From Silurus meridionalis (Eukaryota; Chordata; Actinopteri; Siluriformes; Siluridae), in contig NC_060892.1 in NCBI RefSeq assembly GCF_014805685.1, forward strand, positions 8,241,990-8,305,989: a stretch of 64,000 bases of DNA. Direction: 5' to 3'. Positions 43,744 to 64,000 of the stretch are shown piece by piece. The first letter of the stretch is position 1. Each line of letters starts with the position of its first letter. The translations under genes were made by a program, and so were the position numbers. The notes below the pieces were generated by a model. It saw only the letters and a list, made by a program, of their open reading frames with translations, was not told where the DNA came from and did no database searches.

Positions 43744-43832
43744 GGCTCTCCAAGACAATCAAGCCGCTTGACGACCAACAGTCAACGTCAAACTTTTATT
43801 ACGCTGCTCAAGTAGTTCCCAAAGGCGAGTGT

Positions 43833-43852
43833 CTGTGTGTGTGTGTGTGTGT
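43833..43852. repeat. Short (TG)n
   Basis: About ten TG units directly before the Tc1 element. Confidence 0.9.
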
Positions 43853-43859
43853 AAATATA

Positions 43860-45365
<1,506 letters not shown>

Positions 45366-45599
45366 AAATTATGTTATATTGTTATTGCCCTCAAAAATCA
45401 AAGACTTTTTCTATGTACACAAAAGGGCTATTTCTCTCAAATATTGTCTACAAATGTGTTAGTAAACACTTATCCTTTGCTGAGAGAATCCATCCACCTC
45501 ACAGGTGTGGAAGATCAAGATGCTGATTATGCATGATTATTACAGGTGTGCTTTAGGCTGGCCACAATAAAAGGTCACACATTTCTTTGACCATTAAAA

Positions 45600-46030
45600 A
45601 AAATATTTATGCATAAATAAATTACATTTCACCGCAATGCACATTTATTTACGACGTCCTTACTTTACTCGGACATAATAAAAAAGAAACTTTCAAGTCT
45701 CAAATCAAGCACAAAAATCCGCCATAATGCACTCATCCGGCATTTAAAACCGTCCGTGTGTAAACATAGTTTAGGTGTCCTGATAATTTACATAATTACT
45801 TTTAAATAATTACTTATAATTATTTTACTTTTAATTATTTTTAAACATTTAAAAGAATATTTTGTCTTGATGACTTATGTTTTCACTAATAACAAACATT
45901 TGCATAAAGCATTCATATACGTCCATGCCCATGTTGATTAGAGTATTCAAAAGTTGAAAATAATAAATTTAAGGTACATTTAGAAAATATATTAATATGC
46001 GATTACGTCATATATACGATATATGTTGTC
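45600..46030 (+). mobile_element. hAT-like fragment, family B
   Basis: 'CATGTTGATTAGAGTATTCA' near 45930 and the following 'GGTACATTTAGAAAA' recur at 60818-60880. 'TTACGACGTCCTTACTTTAC' recurs in reverse at 41145-41165. Confidence 0.45.
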
Positions 46031-46191
46031 CGAATGGTTTTAAAACAATAAATGCTTAAAACTACACATCCCATGATCCTTTAGGCTAGACAAAATACCC
46101 GGATAACAATACGCCTTCTGCTTAATATTTTCCGAAGATTAATCCCAATGCTAAAAGTCCTTAACTTTTTGGTTTTGGTTTAAAAACTTTG

Positions 46192-46195
<4 letters not shown>

Positions 46196-46263
<68 letters not shown>
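46196..46263. repeat. (TA)n microsatellite
   Basis: About 33 TA units, just upstream of the candidate efl1 promoter. Confidence 0.97.
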
Positions 46264-46267
<4 letters not shown>

Positions 46268-46314
46268 TAATTTATTACTCGGCAATCTTATTGGCAGGTG
46301 TGTTTTGACATCTC

Positions 46315-46364
46315 GCTGACGTCACCATCTCACTACTCGACTTCCGGGAAAAGAGCAAACAGCG
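46315..46364 (+). promoter_or_regulatory. Candidate efl1 promoter and non-coding first exon
   Basis: A perfect cAMP-response palindrome TGACGTCA (46317-46324) lies 16 bases before an ETS-type ACTTCCGG (46340-46347). Then comes AGC/GTGAGT (donor at 46364), which could splice to the efl1 acceptor at 48274. CRE plus ETS is usual for housekeeping promoters. The link to efl1 is inferred. An alternative cluster lies at 47091-47144. Confidence 0.4.
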
Positions 46365-46434
46365 TGAGTAGATATTGTCCTGTGTGTTTTGCTGCTTTAT
46401 TGAACCTTCTGATCTCCACAGCTTTCACTAGAGT

Positions 46435-46438
<4 letters not shown>

Positions 46439-46515
<77 letters not shown>
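46439..46515. repeat. (TA)n(TG)n microsatellite
   Basis: About 30 TA units followed by about 8 TG units. Confidence 0.97.
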
Positions 46516-47090
46516 TGCACTGGCCCTTGCTGTGCGTCTGAAAGTTAATGAACTGGAAAAGCTAGATACTCCAGAAAACCCGAGATCACACTTAGCTAGT
46601 TAGATACAAGGCTAAGTTTCCAGTTTGCCAGTGTAAAAAGCTGCACATGTCCACTGGATATGAGATGAACACGTGAATGGTTATCACGTGGATGTGTGGA
46701 TCTCGTGCTGTCTTCCGGTCTGGGTTTTGTTGGTTGTTATAGTAACACGTGTAGGGCTTTTGCTGCCATATTCGTAGAAAAATAAATGATTCTTGAGTGA
46801 TTTTCTTGCTGTTTTTTTTTTCTTACAGATTTATAAATATGTATGAAGATAATCTGTCTGATGCGCTATTTAAAAAACCGACTTTGTAAATAAAATCAGG
46901 TTTATTGACCTAACGGTGCTGTATTTTGAATTGCATTCCCCCTTGTACTTATTATTCAGTGTCTTCAGTTTCTTTATGCACTCTAAAATCCTCTATATGT
47001 ATAGAAAATGGACAAAATTACATTTTGGTCGGATTTATTCCAATCTTTATCGCTGAGCTTCATTCAATTTCACTGTTCTGCACTTATTGT

Positions 47091-47144
47091 CCAATCAAAT
47101 TGTCTGTAAAGCGCGCATGTCCCGCCCCCTTTTCAAACATGGCG
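47091..47144 (+). promoter_or_regulatory. Alternative promoter-like cluster: CCAAT box, GC box, YY1-type site
   Basis: CCAAT is at 47091, CCCGCCCC at 47121-47128, and AAACATGGCG (YY1 type) at 47135-47144, all within 54 bases and CpG-containing. It sits 1.1 kb before the first efl1 coding exon. No donor site with good context was found directly after it. Confidence 0.3.
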
Positions 47145-47261
47145 CTCTCTCATAGAACGTTAACATCATCCAGGATGGTTCATTTTAGGGGGCTTTTAAT
47201 TGTTTTTAGACGTACATCCAAATTCTTTCTTCGCCTATCCCGGCATGTTAGGATGCTGGGG

Positions 47262-47405
47262 TCAGAGCACAGCTACGAGTGCTACAGAGCCCCTGGAGTG
47301 CACAGGGTTCAGGGCCTTGCTCAAGGGCCCAACAGGGGCAGCTGGACGGTGATAGGGTTTGAACTCCCGAGCTTCGGATCTGAGCCTTAAACTTCGAGCT
47401 ACCGC
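47262..47405 (-). mobile_element. tRNA-derived SINE, family 1
   Basis: Read on the minus strand, the head 'AAGCGGTAGCTCGAAGTTTAA' and B-box-like 'GGGAGTTCAAACCCTATC' are followed by 'TTGAGCAAGGCCCTGAACC' and 'GGGGCTCTGTAGCACTCG'. Confidence 0.65.
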
Positions 47406-47489
47406 TTGTGAAGATGTGCCTGCTATTGACCTTTCCAACCTTCCCCTCTGTGTCGAGAACATGATTGGAGTTTATGAGGATGTATTTTG

Positions 47490-47970
47490 ATCAGGAATAA
47501 CATGACATTATAACATTGAGTGGTGAAGTAAATAACACTGATTATCTCTTCATCATGGCACCTGTTAGTGGGTGGAATTTATTATGCAGCAAGTGAACAT
47601 TTTGTCCTCAAAGTTAGAAGCAGGAAAAATTTTGAGCGAGTTTGACAGATTTTGATGGCGAGACGACTGGGTCAGAACATATCCAAAACTGCAGCTCTGG
47701 TGGGATGTTCCTGGTCTGCAGTGGTCAGTATCTATCAGAAGTGCTTCAAGGAAGGAACAGTGGTGAACCGGCGACAGGGTCATGGACGGCCGAGGCTCAC
47801 TGATGCACGCGGAGAGTGAAGGCTGGTCCGTGTGGTCCGATCCAACAGACGAGCTCCTGTAGCTCGAACTTCTGAAAAAGTTGCTGCTGTTAATACTTAA
47901 ATGGTCAGAACTGTTTTGGATGCAAAAGAAGGACCAACACAATGTTAGGCAGGTGTATAAATGTTATGCC
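47490..47970 (+). mobile_element. Tc1-like relic, family C
   Basis: It shares 'GGGATGTTCCTGGTCTGCAG' and 'GGAAGGAACAGTGGTGAA' with 60990-61310, and the same order of motifs with 27085-27440. No intact frame remains. Confidence 0.55.
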
Positions 47971-48286
47971 TGTTCAGTGTATCTGCACCTATTCCAACTG
48001 ACAAAAGCAGTGAGAAACCCGACACAATTTAGCACCAACCCTGCTTCCTATTATTCAGCCCTGCTAAGCCAATAAGTCTGGGTAGATTTAATTGTTATAA
48101 GAAAGTAAATTTGCATTGAAAGTTGACCGACGAGGCATTTCTTTTGAGCAGAGTTTAAATAGAAAAGGATTATTCATTTGTTGTTACTCTTGTAGCTCTA
48201 AAAAGAGTGGGACAAATCTACTTGATCACATTCTGTACATTAATCTTTTCTTCTTCTCTTTTTTTGTTTTCTAGAATATCAACAAA

Positions 48287-63512
<15,226 letters not shown>

Positions 63513-63814
63513 GTGAGTGAAAGTGAGACAGGTGTGAGAGGCGACGAGAAACACGGGCAGATCAGTGAAATCCCTGACAGATGGAGAGATGCGAAGAGGA
63601 AACAAATAAGTTAAGAACACACAATCGGACCACAAATTCCACGGGCAAGTGAATGTTGGCAAATAGAGAGAACAGATAACGATTCTATTGTAATAACGGA
63701 GGGAGGAGAAGTGAGTGAGTGGGAGGATGCTGAGTCAGAGTGATGAGATGTGTAAGTGAATTTACACTCCATAAACACTGTTCACTCTGTTACACGGTGT
63801 ACTGCAGTCCCCGG

Positions 63815-64000
63815 AAGGAAAGGAGAAAAAAAAAAAAGAAATAGGTGAGAAATAAGGAAAAAGGAAAAATTCAAAGAATGGAAAAAAAAAGATTGAGAGG
63901 AAGGAAGGAAGGAAAATGTGTGAAGAGGAAAGAATAAAAGGAAAATGTAAAAGAAAGAGAAAGAAAAAGGATGGGAGGAAGAAAAGGAAAGGAAGGAAAG
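63815..64000 (+). repeat. Polypurine tract running to the window edge
   Basis: Almost pure A/G on this strand (GGAA, GAAA and AAGGA units), with only a few pyrimidines, and open at the right edge. Confidence 0.85.

Noticed and set aside
46926..47390. 154-codon plus-strand ORF near the candidate efl1 5' region
   Set aside because: No domain resemblance, and its second half is antisense to a SINE, so it is chance.

Overview
The window is vertebrate nuclear DNA from a teleost fish. It has short exons with GT/AG splice sites in long introns, dense (TA)n and (TG)n microsatellites, many Tc1/mariner, hAT and pogo-type DNA transposons, tRNA-derived SINEs and one RTE-type LINE. The repeat mix would suit a catfish-like genome, but I cannot fix the species. 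There is no CRISPR array, operon or other prokaryotic feature.

Three protein genes were rebuilt exon by exon, with reading phase agreeing across every junction. (1) Positions 2197-32095, plus strand: the last ten coding exons (530 codons plus stop) of an ADAMTS-like protein, best read as adamtsl3. They encode the end of one Ig domain, two further Ig domains, four thrombospondin type 1 repeats and a C-terminal PLAC domain. (2) Positions 43627-36280, minus strand: a complete five-exon gene of 462 codons for a SAXO-family axonemal microtubule stabiliser, best read as saxo2 (fam154b). A perfect palindromic X-box lies about 100 bases upstream of its start codon. (3) Positions 48287-63512, plus strand: the first ten coding exons (about 399 codons) of efl1 (eftud1), the GTPase that helps release eIF6 from 60S ribosomal subunits. 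The gene runs off the right edge.

The order adamtsl3 > < saxo2, saxo2 < > efl1 is tail-to-tail then head-to-head. The human 15q25 region carries the same three genes, while human 9p22 pairs ADAMTSL1 with SAXO1. The presence of efl1 therefore supports the ADAMTSL3/SAXO2 identity. The three genes share no obvious pathway (extracellular matrix, cilium, ribosome maturation); their association is inherited synteny.

Most of the rest is intron or intergenic DNA filled with decayed mobile elements. Notable ones are an RTE-type LINE with a (GAA)n tail (12374-14935) and a tRNA-Glu-headed SINE (54620-54826) whose 3' end matches that LINE's tail. There are four hAT elements with visible 8-bp target duplications (9289, 16279, 18859, 56562), one of which keeps a BED zinc-finger ORF. 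Two pogo-like elements have both termini and TA duplications, with a third 5' fragment. A nearly full-length Tc1 has 205-bp terminal repeats (27480-29080). I found no convincing undescribed biological system. The most useful leads are the saxo2 X-box, the candidate efl1 promoter and the SINE/LINE tail sharing.
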